Shown: positions 38,914 through 48,442, counted from the stretch's first letter. The stretch: DNA of 64,000 nucleotides from Microbulbifer sp. MI-G (GCF_030440425.1 NZ_CP098023.1:919501-983500), one strand, 5' to 3'. The notes: generated by a model not told the origin, from the letters alone. Made by a program: numbers and translations.

Positions 38914-39383
38914 AAACAGCAACGATCCATTGCTTTTGAGGGGTTTTTGCAGCACTCTGGCTGACCTTTGGGTTGTGACTTGCCATTGGTCTTCTCTGCC
39001 GAAGACGCATTACCGGAGAAATAGTGTATGTCTTTCAAGGTTTGGTAGGCTTCCCAGGCAATTCCGGCAGGGTCAGTGACCCAGGATTTGTCTGAGTGGG
39101 CGTAGCAACAGAGGGTTTCGCCTTCATCGAAGGGTGACATCTCTGCTTTTTTTAGCCGCTGTCTTATTAACTCCAGTTCACGCTTATCATCCATTTGTAA
39201 TCCGAGGTGATCGACACCGCTTTTTGCGTAGGTTGAAATTGCAAAGTTGATGCATGGATCATCAAGCAGCCACTTTGCATAGCCATGTTTTATTTTTACA
39301 GGTTTGGCATCGAAGAGAGCGCTATAGAACTTAATGCTGTCAGTGATATTTTCCACGCCAATGTGTATATGCAGACGCTTCAT
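38910..39383 (-). CDS. arsI: ArsI/CadI-type VOC metalloenzyme (C-As lyase)
   Basis: 157 residues. MKRLHIHIGVENITDSIKFY begins a VOC fold; the histidine and glutamate metal ligands and the vicinal cysteine pair in GETLCCYAHSDKSWVTDPAG are diagnostic of ArsI, an iron-dependent dioxygenase that cleaves the carbon-arsenic bond of trivalent organoarsenicals such as methylarsenite. The C-terminus has two more cysteine pairs. It overlaps arsC by four bases and follows arsR by 11 bp. Confidence 0.92.
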   Translation of the reverse strand: MKRLHIHIGVENITDSIKFYSALFDAKPVKIKHGYAKWLLDDPCINFAISTYAKSGVDHLGLQMDDKRELELIRQRLKKAEMSPFDEGETLCCYAHSDKSWVTDPAGIAWEAYQTLKDIHYFSGNASSAEKTNGKSQPKGQPECCKNPSKAMDRCCL

Positions 39384-39394
39384 AGCAGAACCCT

Positions 39395-39763
39395 TTATTT
39401 CGGCTGGGGCTCACAGCAATAACCAGCCATTTCAATGATTGAACATCCTTTACGTTTGTCTTCACGGATGCTGGCAAGATCAAGGCTGCAGCAGTCTTTG
39501 ACCATAAACCCGATCAAATCCCGAATTGCATCGTAGTTAGCGGAATAGATCACGGATCTGCCTTCCTTGTGTGAGGAAATGAGCTTTGCGTTGGAAAGGT
39601 GATTCAGATGAAAGGACATAGTGTTGTGCGGCGTACCCAGTTTCTCACTCAGGGCTCCTGCAGGCAGGCCATTTGGACCTGCCTGCACAAGCAGGCGAAA
39701 TGCCCTCAGCCGGGTTTCCTGAGAGAGGGCAGCGAATAGGGGGATAGTGTCTTTTAAGTCCAT
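39395..39763 (-). CDS. arsR: ArsR family arsenic-responsive repressor
   Basis: 122 residues. A winged helix-turn-helix (LSQETRLRAFRLLVQAG and HNTMSFHLNHLSNAKLISSH) is followed by a cysteine pair in VKDCCSLD and more C-terminal cysteines (KGCSIIEMAGYCC) that could bind trivalent arsenic. It should repress its own operon through the inverted repeat at its 5-prime end. The start codon coincides with the predicted transcription start, so the message appears leaderless. Confidence 0.95.
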   Translation of the reverse strand: MDLKDTIPLFAALSQETRLRAFRLLVQAGPNGLPAGALSEKLGTPHNTMSFHLNHLSNAKLISSHKEGRSVIYSANYDAIRDLIGFMVKDCCSLDLASIREDKRKGCSIIEMAGYCCEPQPK

Positions 39764-39798
39764 AAGTCCAGAATAATGGACTTATATTGATATGTCAA
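39762..39798 (-). promoter_or_regulatory. arsR promoter and operator, leaderless arrangement
   Basis: On the minus strand, TTGACA (39798-39793), a 17-base spacer and TATTCT (39775-39770) place transcription start at about 39763, the A of the arsR ATG. A perfect 9-bp inverted repeat, ATAAGTCCA-GAATAA-TGGACTTAT (39762-39785), covers the -10 and the start codon and is the likely ArsR operator. Confidence 0.75.
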
Positions 39799-39867
39799 CA
39801 GAAATCGACATAACTGGCAGAATTGCGGGAAAGTTGACTGTTCCCAGAAAAAATCACAGCCATATGG

Positions 39868-40350
39868 CCATCAATGGCGTGGCCCACAGCCTGCACTACG
39901 ATGCCAACGGCACCATCGAACCCGAGGATGCCGTCACAGGCGACGACAAATGGATCCGCCTGAATGCGCGACAGTTGCCCAAGGAGATTGTGCTGGGCAG
40001 TAGCCAGAACGACAGCACCCCGACCGCCAGGGGCCGCTTCAGATACGGCCCCGATGGGCAGCGTTTTTACCGTGAATCCCACTGGTCGGAAGGCGGCCAG
40101 CGTAAAACCGGAAGGGCTTATATTGTTGGCTACTTTGGAGTGGTCTGGCCTGAGCACGACGCATCGTTTTGGAGAGTGCAGCGCATCACCCGCGGTAGTT
40201 CAGTGCAGCACCTGGCGCTCACCGATCCCGCCGCCATCTCAGATCCCGCAGGCACCAGCGCTGAGTATCGGTACCTGCACCGGGATCACCTGGGCTCTGT
40301 GGAGAAAATCGCCGATGCGGATGGCCTGGAGATTTTGAGCACCGCCCCCT
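39868..40350 (+). pseudogene. Rhs core relic
   Basis: An open frame from 39792 to 40370 contains, from about 39868, a block similar to residues around the core of the main Rhs protein (AINGVAHSLHYDANG, GPDGQRFYRESHW, YLHRDHLGSVEKI). It diverges clearly from the copy at 46.2 kb, so it is older. The first 25 residues are unrelated, and the frame ends by running into a duplicated piece of the iron permease gene. No start or complete Rhs structure remains. Confidence 0.85.
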
Positions 40351-40620
40351 GGTGTGCGCTGGATGGCTGACCGGTGGGCTGGTGGTGTTTGTGGACTGTA
40401 TGAAGGCGTTGCCGGCTACGCTGCTGTTGCGCCCGTTTGGTTTCGATACGCTCGCCACTAACGTGTACCAGTTTGCCGCCGACGAGATGCTGGAGCGCTC
40501 CGCGCCCTGCTGATTGTGCTGGTGGGTTTGATCCCGGTTATTTTGCTCAGCCGCGCCATCGGCTGGGGGCGGGGAGGCGGCGTTGCTGAACTGATCGAAT
40601 CGGAGGCCCCGGCCATTCAG
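40348..40620 (+). pseudogene. duplicated 3-prime end of the iron permease gene
   Basis: The DNA closely matches about 36740-37010 (the last 90 codons of the permease), with point differences and a lost segment near 40500 that breaks the frame. It is fused directly to the Rhs relic. The similarity seems to continue weakly beyond the stop to about 40710. This shows a duplication or recombination event spanning the arsenic operon. Confidence 0.88.
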
Positions 40621-41066
40621 CACACAAGACAAGATTTGCCGGGCACTAAATAATAAGTTGAGGCACAGGGCGGGTCGGTGAGCGGCGTGGGTGCAGATTC
40701 GCTCCAATGGCATTTTGGCCGGGGGTTTTCCGCGCAAGACCTGGCAACTAACGCTGGAAAAGCATAAGGCGAATCAGAAACGGTGTTATACAGTGGTGAT
40801 AAATATATCTTTAAGATCAAAAGTGACATTTTGTCAGCCCGGCTGTACCTATTTGGTGATGCGGAATAAAAAACCGGGCAGGGTGAAGAAGCGCAGAAAA
40901 ACACAACAGCCGGTGACCGGCTCAGATTTTGTTAAATGAGGACTGGGTATGCAGGTATCGTAAGTTATCCGTAGAGAGCCACCCAACAGTTGTATTGGCG
41001 TGTAATTGATTTTTTTGATGGAACTCGTTTAGGATGGCCGGATAAGTTTGTTTTGGAAAAATAATA
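40621..41066. other. intergenic region before the main rhs gene
   Basis: About 445 bp, more AT-rich towards the right. A hairpin AGCCGGT-G-ACCGGCT (40908-40922) followed by CAGATTTT could be a terminator. The rhs promoter must lie between here and 41067. Confidence 0.4.
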
Positions 41067-43922
41067 ATGCCTTTGCGTACTCTTTGGGTGTTTTGCCTGG
41101 TGCTGTTTTTGGGGTTTCAGGCCAAGGCCGGTGTGGCGTCATCTTTAACCGGCCCCACTAAAAATAACACAGGTACCTTTTCTCTTACCCATGGCCTCAT
41201 CAGCGCGCTTCACACTCAGTGGGTCCTTCTCCATGAATTTAAAAACGGAGAGTACACGCGCCAAATTGCCATCAATCAAAGCGATTGGCGGGGGGGCACT
41301 AAGGCAATAACCGTTTCTGCTACCGGAAACTACCGCTACGAACTTTGGCGTACTTGGTGCAGGCCGATAGTGATTGAGGATCCCCTCGGCCCCGGCCCCC
41401 GCCCCGGCGGACCTATTGACGGCCCTCCGGATCCTTCTATTTGCACCCCCCGTCAAGAGAAAATTGATGAACATGCCATCACTGTGGTACTGAAGCCGAA
41501 TACGCCTGCCAGTATTGGCTATCAAGCCAACACGGTTGAAAACGGCAGCACCGATACAAACGGCAAATTTACCATTACCTGGGGCGCAGCCACTGAAGGG
41601 CCTTTGGTGACTGGCTACCAGTGGTGCCAGGAAGTCAACGGTACCTGGCAATCCACCAGCAGCTGCCCCAGGGTCAGTAAGAGCACCCGTACAAGAGCGC
41701 TGCCCACGACCACCGGCGTTATGCCCAGTGGCCAATATCGATACCGGGTGCGCGCCTATGCAAACATCGGAAGTTATTATCAGTACAGCGGCTGGCGTAC
41801 CTCCTCGACGCTTTCTGTAAAACACTACCCTGCGCGGGTAAGTGGCTGGCAGGAGCCCGGTGGCAGTACACTGCCCGGCCCCAGTTTCCCATTAAAATGG
41901 AGTGCTGTGGGTAACCCCGATGCCTCCGACCCTATTACCCATTACCAGCTGCAGTGGAGTGTGGATGGCAGCGGCTATGGCTATGTGCCTTTTGTGGGCA
42001 GCCTCGATGGGTCCGATCTTGGAAAAACCACATTGGTTACCATCAGCAAGGCGAATACCGGCCGGGATATCCTTGCCGTTGTCTATAAATTCAGAGCCAG
42101 GGCCTGTAACAGCTCCGGCTGTGGCCCCTGGTCGCCGACCAAACAGCTCAATCCGCCCACGCCCCCCACGCCCAGGTTTTCCGACAACCTGCCCAATCAC
42201 GTTTACAACCTGGACCACACCATCACCTGGGTAGATGTCGGCGCCAGCAGTTACCGGCTGAAGCGGATGCGCCTGGGACAAAATGAGAGTGGCTGTGCTG
42301 TGGAGTCCGATGGCAATTGCTGGACAGTAGTCACTACATCGGGCACCAGCTATTTTGCTGGGGCCAGTGCTCCCGGCAGTTACCGTTACAAGCTGGATGC
42401 CTGTAATGGTTTTGCTTGCAAATCCGTATTGAGCCCCTGGGTCAAGGTGCACAGTCTGGAGCATACCGATGAGCCTCCGGCAGTAACCACCGAGGCCCCA
42501 AACACCCCTGGAACCCTGGCGTACAATGCGGATGTCAGCGCTTCCGGCAGTGCCGAGATCACAGTACCTGTGCAGGCGGCGCCCGGCGTCAACGGGCTGC
42601 AGCCGAACCTGTCCCTGCGCTACACCAGTGCCCGCTTCAACAGGCGTATGAATGAGGCCCTGCCGGAGGATATTCTCGGCCACGGCTGGCGTGTGGGCGG
42701 CTTGAGCAGTATCCGTCGCTGTGTGGTCAACCGGCCAAAGTACGACCGGGTACGCCTGGCTACCATCGATTCCCTGTGCCTGGATGGCGAACCCCTGGTA
42801 TTGGTTGCCGGCACCCACTGGCAGGCGGGGGCCAAGTATCGCACCCTGCGCGACAGTTTTTACCTGATCGAATTACAGAAAAACACTGCCAATAAAATCT
42901 GGTTTAAGGTAAAAACCCCGAACGGCTCGACCAAAGAGTACGGCGCAACCGCCGACAGCCGCCTGAGAGACGAGGACTCGCCTCATTTCGGCTGGAGCCT
43001 GAATAAGGTCACCGATGCCTTCGGCAATACCATGGCCTACAAATACCACCGCGACCTGGTGGAGGGCATCAACTATCCCCTGGAGATCACCTACGGCAAC
43101 CAGGGCGATGCAAAAATCGAATTCCAGTACGGCACCCGCTCCGATGCGCCGCCGGTTCCCGTGCAGGATATCCAGCAGGAACAGCTGGTGCTGCTGCACC
43201 ATATCCGCGTACATCTCGATGGAAAGCTGCAGCGGGAGTACAAGCTGATTTCCGAGGAGGAACCCGCGAACTTTGACCCGGGGTATGAGTTCGCGCTCGA
43301 GGACGGTGTGCTGGTGCAGGAATTCCGGCCAGCTTCCGAAGAGGCGCCCGAGGACACGGTTCAGGTGCATTACCGCCGCCTCAAACAGATACAGCTGTGC
43401 GCCTATAACGCCACTGGCGGCGGCCGCCAGTGCCTGAGCCCGCTGGTGTTCGACTGGGAGCTGATCGATTCCGCCCACCCGGAGGATTTTGCCACGGGTA
43501 TCGAAACCGTGACCGACGGCCTGGGGGCGCAGATCAGGTTTGAGTTGGAGCGGATCTCCGACAAACCCGGCGAGCAGGCTGTGGGCCGCTTTGATGAGGG
43601 CACAACCCTGTTTGGCTCCGTCGGTGCCATTCCCGATGCCAGCCCGGTAGAGGCGGTGGACGGCGACTACCGCACCGTGGTGACGAAGATGCTCCGCTCC
43701 AACGGTTACCGCAACGGCTGGCACAGTACCGAGTACGCCTACCAGGGGTGGGCCTCACCAGTGACAAACACTGGGGCTTCCTCGGCTATAGCGCCCAGCG
43801 GATTTACGATACCGAAGCCGATATCGTCACCTACCGCCAGTTCCGCCAGGACTTCCCCCACTTTGGCAAAGTGGCACGGCAGCTGCAGTATAAAAACAGC
43901 TATAACTTCGGCGAGCTGCTGA
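41067..43922 (+). CDS. secreted SpvB/Rhs protein, N-terminal part (frameshifted)
   Basis: The frame gives 951 residues, but it leaves the true frame at about 43747. A Sec signal peptide (MPLRTLWVFCLVLFLGFQAK, cut near AKA) is followed by fibronectin-III-like stretches (about residues 165-470) and an SpvB/TcaC-type N-terminal domain (SGSAEITVPVQAAPGVNGLQ, LGHGWRVGGLSSIRRC, about 485-570), then Rhs-type beta strands. The missing base is visible because the second copy reads CAGGGAGTGGG where this one has CAGGGGTGGG. This is the export and shell-forming part of a polymorphic toxin. There is no PAAR, VgrG or Eag partner, so secretion is probably Sec-dependent rather than type VI. Confidence 0.88.
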   Translation: MPLRTLWVFCLVLFLGFQAKAGVASSLTGPTKNNTGTFSLTHGLISALHTQWVLLHEFKNGEYTRQIAINQSDWRGGTKAITVSATGNYRYELWRTWCRPIVIEDPLGPGPRPGGPIDGPPDPSICTPRQEKIDEHAITVVLKPNTPASIGYQANTVENGSTDTNGKFTITWGAATEGPLVTGYQWCQEVNGTWQSTSSCPRVSKSTRTRALPTTTGVMPSGQYRYRVRAYANIGSYYQYSGWRTSSTLSVKHYPARVSGWQEPGGSTLPGPSFPLKWSAVGNPDASDPITHYQLQWSVDGSGYGYVPFVGSLDGSDLGKTTLVTISKANTGRDILAVVYKFRARACNSSGCGPWSPTKQLNPPTPPTPRFSDNLPNHVYNLDHTITWVDVGASSYRLKRMRLGQNESGCAVESDGNCWTVVTTSGTSYFAGASAPGSYRYKLDACNGFACKSVLSPWVKVHSLEHTDEPPAVTTEAPNTPGTLAYNADVSASGSAEITVPVQAAPGVNGLQPNLSLRYTSARFNRRMNEALPEDILGHGWRVGGLSSIRRCVVNRPKYDRVRLATIDSLCLDGEPLVLVAGTHWQAGAKYRTLRDSFYLIELQKNTANKIWFKVKTPNGSTKEYGATADSRLRDEDSPHFGWSLNKVTDAFGNTMAYKYHRDLVEGINYPLEITYGNQGDAKIEFQYGTRSDAPPVPVQDIQQEQLVLLHHIRVHLDGKLQREYKLISEEEPANFDPGYEFALEDGVLVQEFRPASEEAPEDTVQVHYRRLKQIQLCAYNATGGGRQCLSPLVFDWELIDSAHPEDFATGIETVTDGLGAQIRFELERISDKPGEQAVGRFDEGTTLFGSVGAIPDASPVEAVDGDYRTVVTKMLRSNGYRNGWHSTEYAYQGWASPVTNTGASSAIAPSGFTIPKPISSPTASSARTSPTLAKWHGSCSIKTAITSASC

Positions 43923-46700
43923 CGCGCCGGCGTACCAGCCACAGCGCCCTGGCACTGTCATCCGGGGGCAATACCACCTATTACCCCTATGTGGTCCAGA
44001 GCCTGGATACCCTGCTGGAGGGCGGGGAGACCCTGGGTTATGCGATTACCGATACCACCCCCAAACCAGCAACTATGGCAGTGCCGGTGAATTGCCCAGT
44101 GGCAGTGTGCGCACCAGCCGCACCGTGCAGTCCACCCAGATCAGCGAAAGCCAGAGTGTGTGGGGAGATGTTATCCCCGTGAGTGTCTACGGCAATCCCC
44201 GGCGCAGTGTGGAAAGCACCACCCTGCTGGAAAACCGCGTCAACGGCCACTGGCTGATCGGCTTCCCCAGTGCCCAGGAGCAGCGCCACTATGCCGGCGC
44301 GCTGACCGGCACACCGGACCAGGTGGCCAGCAGCACCATGACCCCCTACGGCAATACCAACCGGGTGCAGACACTGACCCGGTACCCCGGTGATGCCAAA
44401 TACCAGCTGGCGGTCACCTATGCCTATGACGCCCACGGCAATATCAAAAGCGAAACGGCCATCGGCAAGGTGGATGCCACCCTCAATGGCACCGGTACCC
44501 AGACCCGCAGTACCGTAGTGAACGGTGCCTTTGCCGACCGGCGCTACCCCACCAGCCTCAGCAACAGTCTTGGCCACACCATCACCATGGCGTACGACCA
44601 CCGCTTTGGCAGCACCGGCCGGATTACCGATGCCAACAACCGCTCCACCCGCATCGAGTACGATCCTTTCGGACGCACAGTGCGCCGCACCAATGCCGAC
44701 GGCGTGGCCTTTACCAGCCAGTACAATTTCTGCCACGGTAGTTGCCCCACCGTTGGCGACATCGAGGTGCCGTACCGGGTACAGACCGCATCGCCGATCA
44801 CCCCGACGGCAGAGTACTACTACGACCAGTTGGGCCGCCTGGTGCAGCAGGACAGCCAGGCGTTCTCCGGCAATTACGTCTCCCGCCGCGAGTTCAAGTA
44901 CGACACACAGGGCCGCCTGGCCCTGGAAACGGCGCCCTTCTTTGCCCAGGATACGACAGCGATTGATGGCATTAAGCCCATCACCAGTTACGAATACGAC
45001 CTGCGCCACCGCCTCAAAACAATCGACAAGGCCGGCGGCGGCACCGTGGCCATCCACTATGCCACCAGTACCGGCAGCAGTGGCAAGCAGGTAAAAGTCC
45101 GTGTGACCGAATCCGTGGTGGGCGAGGGGGCACCAGCACCCAGGTGAAGGAGAGCTACTACGACCTCAACGGCGACCTGGCCAAAACCGTGGACGACGCC
45201 ACCGGCCTGGCGGTGGCCACCGACTACACCTACTATGGCAGCGGCCTGCCGAAAACCGTGACCGTCACCGGTGACAGCGGCACAATCGCCTCCAGTTTTG
45301 TGATGGACCAGGCCGGTTTCCGCACCAGCCTCACCGACCCCAACCTGGGCACGGTCACCAGCGGCTACAACGCCTTTGGTGAAATGGACCGGCAGACCGA
45401 CAACAAGGGCCAGAGTATCACCTACCGCTACGACCAGCTGGGCCGCCTGCTGCAACAACAGGATGCCCAGGGCCTGGCGCGGTGGGAATATGATGCCACC
45501 AACGCCATTGGTGCCCTCAAGAACCGCAGCTATACCGACAGCGGCACCCAGGTATTCCTTGAAGAGTACACCTATCGCACAGACAGCAAGCTGGGTAACA
45601 TCTGGACCCAGTTGAATGTCAATGGACAGGCCCCCAGCTACCGGTATCGCTATGGCTACGATAGCCAGGGCCGCACCAATAAAATCATTTACCCCAATGG
45701 GGTGGAGGGCCATTACCGTTACAACCAGCGCGGCTACCTGCAGAGCCTCAGCAGCGACGCCGCCGGCAACAATCCCCTGCAGACGTTCGATAACATGAAT
45801 GCCTGGGGCCAGGTGGAACAGGAAACCTACGGTAACGGCCTGGTGACCAACCGCACCTACAACCCGGATACCGGGCGCCTGGAAACCATCAATACCGGCG
45901 GTGGCCAGGTGCAGAACAATGCCTACCGCTGGCGCTCCAACGGCACCCTGGAGAGCCGCCTGACCTACAGTGCCTCGCAAACCCTGCAAAAGCGGGAAAA
46001 CTTTGCCTACGACGGCCTGAACCGCCTGCACAGCGCCACCACCGTGGCCGGTGGCAACCGGGTGCTCAGCACCCGCTACGACGAATTGGGCAATATTCTC
46101 TCCAAGACCTCCAGCAATAGTGCCGATACCCAGGTGACCGGCTACCAGTACGGCCAGACCGGCAACGCCGGCCCCAATGCGGTAAGCCGTGTAACCATCG
46201 ACGGCGTGGCCCACAGCCTGCACTACGATGCCAACGGCGCCATAGAGCGCTACGATGCCGCCACAGGCGACGACAAATGGATCCGTTGGAACGCGCGGCA
46301 GTTGCCCACGGAAATTGTGCTGGGCAGCAGCCAGAACGACAGCACCCCGACCGCCAGGGACCGCTTCAAATACGGCCCCGATGGGCAGCGTTTTTACCGG
46401 GAATCCCACTGGATGGAAGGCGGCCAACTCAAAACCGAAAAGGCTTATATTATCGGTAACTTTGAAGTAATTTGGCCCACTCACGACGGAATGGTGAGCC
46501 GGGTTCAGCGCACCAACCTGAGTGGTTCCGTCCAGCATTTAAGTATCCAGGATCCCTCGGGCACCGTCACCGCTGAGTATCAGTACCTGCACCGGGATCA
46601 CCTGGGCTCTGTAGAGAAAATCACCGATGCGGATGGCCTGGAGATTTTGAGTACCGCCTTTAACCCCGATGGCAGCCGGCGCCAGGAAGACTGGAGCGGG
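43713..46700 (+). repeat. 3-kb direct repeat, copy 1 (rhs core)
   Basis: Virtually identical to 51592-54580; three differences were seen by eye, all in the first 160 bp (a C/T, a one-base indel near 43747 and a C/T at 43867). Beyond 46700 the copies differ for about 55 bp, then become similar again until the tips. Confidence 0.93.
43748..45147 (+). pseudogene. middle of the first rhs gene, split by frameshifts
   Basis: 43748-44182 continues the protein in one frame and 44092-45147 in another. The change between them falls at a C5 run near 44055 (one more C restores DTTPQTSNYG), and a second break at a G5 run near 45125 (one more G restores GEGGTSTQVK). RHS/YD repeats such as YDQLGRLVQQD are plain. 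Both breaks are also present in the copy at 51.6 kb. They may be real mutations, slippage-type switches or sequencing errors. Confidence 0.8.
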
Positions 46701-47672
46701 GATCTGAACCAGCAGCAGCTGGGTGAACTCCTCTCTTTACAGGGGTTTACCACCCGGCGGGGTTACACCGGCCACGAGCACCTGGACAGAACCGGCCTGA
46801 TCCATATGAATGGGCGGATTTACGACCCGACCCTGGGCCGGTTCCTGAGCCCGGACCCCATCGTGCAGGCGCCCACTTACAGCCAGAGCTGGAACCGGTA
46901 TAGTTATGTTCTGAACAGCCCCATGAGCCTGGTGGATCCCACAGGGTATATGGCAGAGTATGGCTTCGATGACGACGATGAAGAGGAGAGAAGAAGGGAA
47001 GAGGAAAGGAGAAAAAGGGAGGAGGAGAGGCCTCCTGAAGATGTTACCGTTGTCGGAGAACGGCCCAACCTAAGCCCTGAAGATGCACATTATTGGAAGA
47101 CTCTATTTAGACAGCTTTATCTTTACAATAGAATGCATAATGGTATACATACTTGGCTAGTAGATGGGTGTGGTAGTATAGAGGGGCTTGAATGTATCGT
47201 TGTTTATGGGGAAGAAGATGCACAAAAGGGGAGTCTAAGAGAAACGGAAGCGCAAAGAGAACTTCGGTTATCGGGTAATGTTGAAGGGTACTACAAGGCA
47301 CGGGATGCTGCCGGGGATGCTTACGCGGGAAGAGCTTTGATGGTGGTGCAAAACCAATGTACCTCCTTTGATGCCTGCCTTATGGCTTCTGCTAATTTTG
47401 GGTTGCATGGCACAGCGTTTATTAATGGCGTGGATGTCGATACTCGTGACGTGCAATTAAGACTAATGAATGCCCACGCGTTGGCGGTCGAGGCTGATAA
47501 CCTAGGTTTTCCGGGATTGCTAAATCCAACGCAAATCACGGTGTATCACCATCAGGTTTTTACTGATCTAGGATTGCCCAAGGCTACGTTTGGCGGTACA
47601 CCACTTACTGGGCAGTTATGGGAGGTTGGTGCCTGGGATGGGCTTTGGTGTAAGGGGTGTGATACGCAATGA
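45144..47672 (+). CDS. Rhs protein C-terminal part with unknown toxin tip (tip 1)
   Basis: 842 residues. YD repeats lead to the RHS-associated core (YLHRDHLGSVEKITDADG, then GRIYDPTLGRFLSPDPIVQA), a charged linker (DDDDEEERRREEERRKREEE) and the pre-tip segment GIHTWLVDGCG. The sequence after Asp-Ala-Gln-Lys (about residue 695) is the variable tip, roughly 150 residues, with NQCTSFDACLMASANFGLHG and MNAHALAVEADNLGF, which I do not recognise. The following gene overlaps it by four bases and encodes an exported protein, so the toxin probably acts in the periplasm or envelope. Confidence 0.85.
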   Translation: MKESYYDLNGDLAKTVDDATGLAVATDYTYYGSGLPKTVTVTGDSGTIASSFVMDQAGFRTSLTDPNLGTVTSGYNAFGEMDRQTDNKGQSITYRYDQLGRLLQQQDAQGLARWEYDATNAIGALKNRSYTDSGTQVFLEEYTYRTDSKLGNIWTQLNVNGQAPSYRYRYGYDSQGRTNKIIYPNGVEGHYRYNQRGYLQSLSSDAAGNNPLQTFDNMNAWGQVEQETYGNGLVTNRTYNPDTGRLETINTGGGQVQNNAYRWRSNGTLESRLTYSASQTLQKRENFAYDGLNRLHSATTVAGGNRVLSTRYDELGNILSKTSSNSADTQVTGYQYGQTGNAGPNAVSRVTIDGVAHSLHYDANGAIERYDAATGDDKWIRWNARQLPTEIVLGSSQNDSTPTARDRFKYGPDGQRFYRESHWMEGGQLKTEKAYIIGNFEVIWPTHDGMVSRVQRTNLSGSVQHLSIQDPSGTVTAEYQYLHRDHLGSVEKITDADGLEILSTAFNPDGSRRQEDWSGDLNQQQLGELLSLQGFTTRRGYTGHEHLDRTGLIHMNGRIYDPTLGRFLSPDPIVQAPTYSQSWNRYSYVLNSPMSLVDPTGYMAEYGFDDDDEEERRREEERRKREEERPPEDVTVVGERPNLSPEDAHYWKTLFRQLYLYNRMHNGIHTWLVDGCGSIEGLECIVVYGEEDAQKGSLRETEAQRELRLSGNVEGYYKARDAAGDAYAGRALMVVQNQCTSFDACLMASANFGLHGTAFINGVDVDTRDVQLRLMNAHALAVEADNLGFPGLLNPTQITVYHHQVFTDLGLPKATFGGTPLTGQLWEVGAWDGLWCKGCDTQ
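46980..47030 (+). repeat. 51-nt all-purine tract before the toxin tip
   Basis: Every base from 46980 to 47030 is A or G. It encodes the Glu/Arg-rich linker. Equivalent tracts occur at 54860-54910 and 56361-56411 in the other two Rhs C-termini. Confidence 0.9.
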
Positions 47673-48367
47673 AAACACTGAATATCCTAGTTTGCTTTTT
47701 CATGCTGGCCTGCGGTGCGATACCGCAAAAAAGCTTTGGTTCCGAAGTGGTTTATAATATAGGCGCTCATAAATTTTCTGTTCCTCAAAAAAATATTCCT
47801 GATCTATCTCCGTGGTCTTGGGTGAAGTCGATAGTTGGGCTTGATCAAAATGTAGATAGTTTTATTTTTGAATTTTCGGGTGATGAAGTTAAGTCGCACG
47901 TAGGTGCATACACGCGAAAGAACAACTCTCTTGATCAGAAAATTATTGGCGCCGTGTATCACGTAAGTCAGGATGAAAAAGAAAGGTTTGACGTGCCTAG
48001 AAAATACTCAAACCTTTGGTATGCGACTAACGGTTATGATTCTAGGGAAGTTTCCTTTGACGAAAGAAGCGGTTATTACTTCGTATATGAGAAAAAAGGA
48101 TATCGAGGAAAATTTTATGTTTTCTCAAAGCCTCCAGAGGGAGAGCTTCCTGAGAGTATGGATGATTTTTTTGTTGCGATCTGCTCGGGTTCTAGCACAA
48201 CAGAGTTGAGGCATGTTAGCTGCCCAAAGCAGTTTTTTATTGCAGATGACTTGCTTGTTGATTTCTCTGTTTCTTTAGGTAACTTGGCATCGCTAGTTAA
48301 TGTTGTTTCTTTTTTGAGAGCAACGTTTGCCGAATGGAAAATTAGTCAACCGGATACTAAAGCGTAG
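47669..48367 (+). CDS. candidate immunity protein for Rhs tip 1, exported
   Basis: 232 residues. Its ATG overlaps the rhs stop (ATGA), the usual layout of toxin and immunity genes. MKTLNILVCFFMLACGAIPQ is a signal peptide, with a weak lipobox-like FMLAC, so the protein should be periplasmic or membrane-anchored. The rest, rich in aromatic residues and charged strands, has two cysteines (ICSGSS, HVSCPKQ). No family recognised. AT-rich like the tip, unlike the GC-rich Rhs core. Function as immunity is inferred from position only. Confidence 0.65.
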   Translation: MKTLNILVCFFMLACGAIPQKSFGSEVVYNIGAHKFSVPQKNIPDLSPWSWVKSIVGLDQNVDSFIFEFSGDEVKSHVGAYTRKNNSLDQKIIGAVYHVSQDEKERFDVPRKYSNLWYATNGYDSREVSFDERSGYYFVYEKKGYRGKFYVFSKPPEGELPESMDDFFVAICSGSSTTELRHVSCPKQFFIADDLLVDFSVSLGNLASLVNVVSFLRATFAEWKISQPDTKA

Positions 48368-48406
48368 TGAATGCCTTCAGAAGGTCCTTCTCAACGACCT
48401 GAATGC

Positions 48407-48442
48407 AAGCGGCAAGGCTTCGGCTTTAGCCGCTTTCTTTTT
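48407..48442 (+). terminator. intrinsic terminator after the tip 1 immunity gene
   Basis: AAGCGGC (48407-48413) pairs with GCCGCTT (48429-48435), with an inner stem closed by TTCG, then TCTTTTT. Confidence 0.8.

Noticed and set aside
45057..46538. 493-codon minus-strand frame, also seen identically at 52937
   Set aside because: Shadow of the rhs YD repeats. Its identity in both places only reflects the 3-kb duplication.
41067..47672. Type VI secretion Rhs effector
   Set aside because: The protein has a Sec signal peptide and an SpvB domain and lacks a PAAR domain. No vgrG, eag or tss gene is nearby, so T6SS delivery is not supported here.
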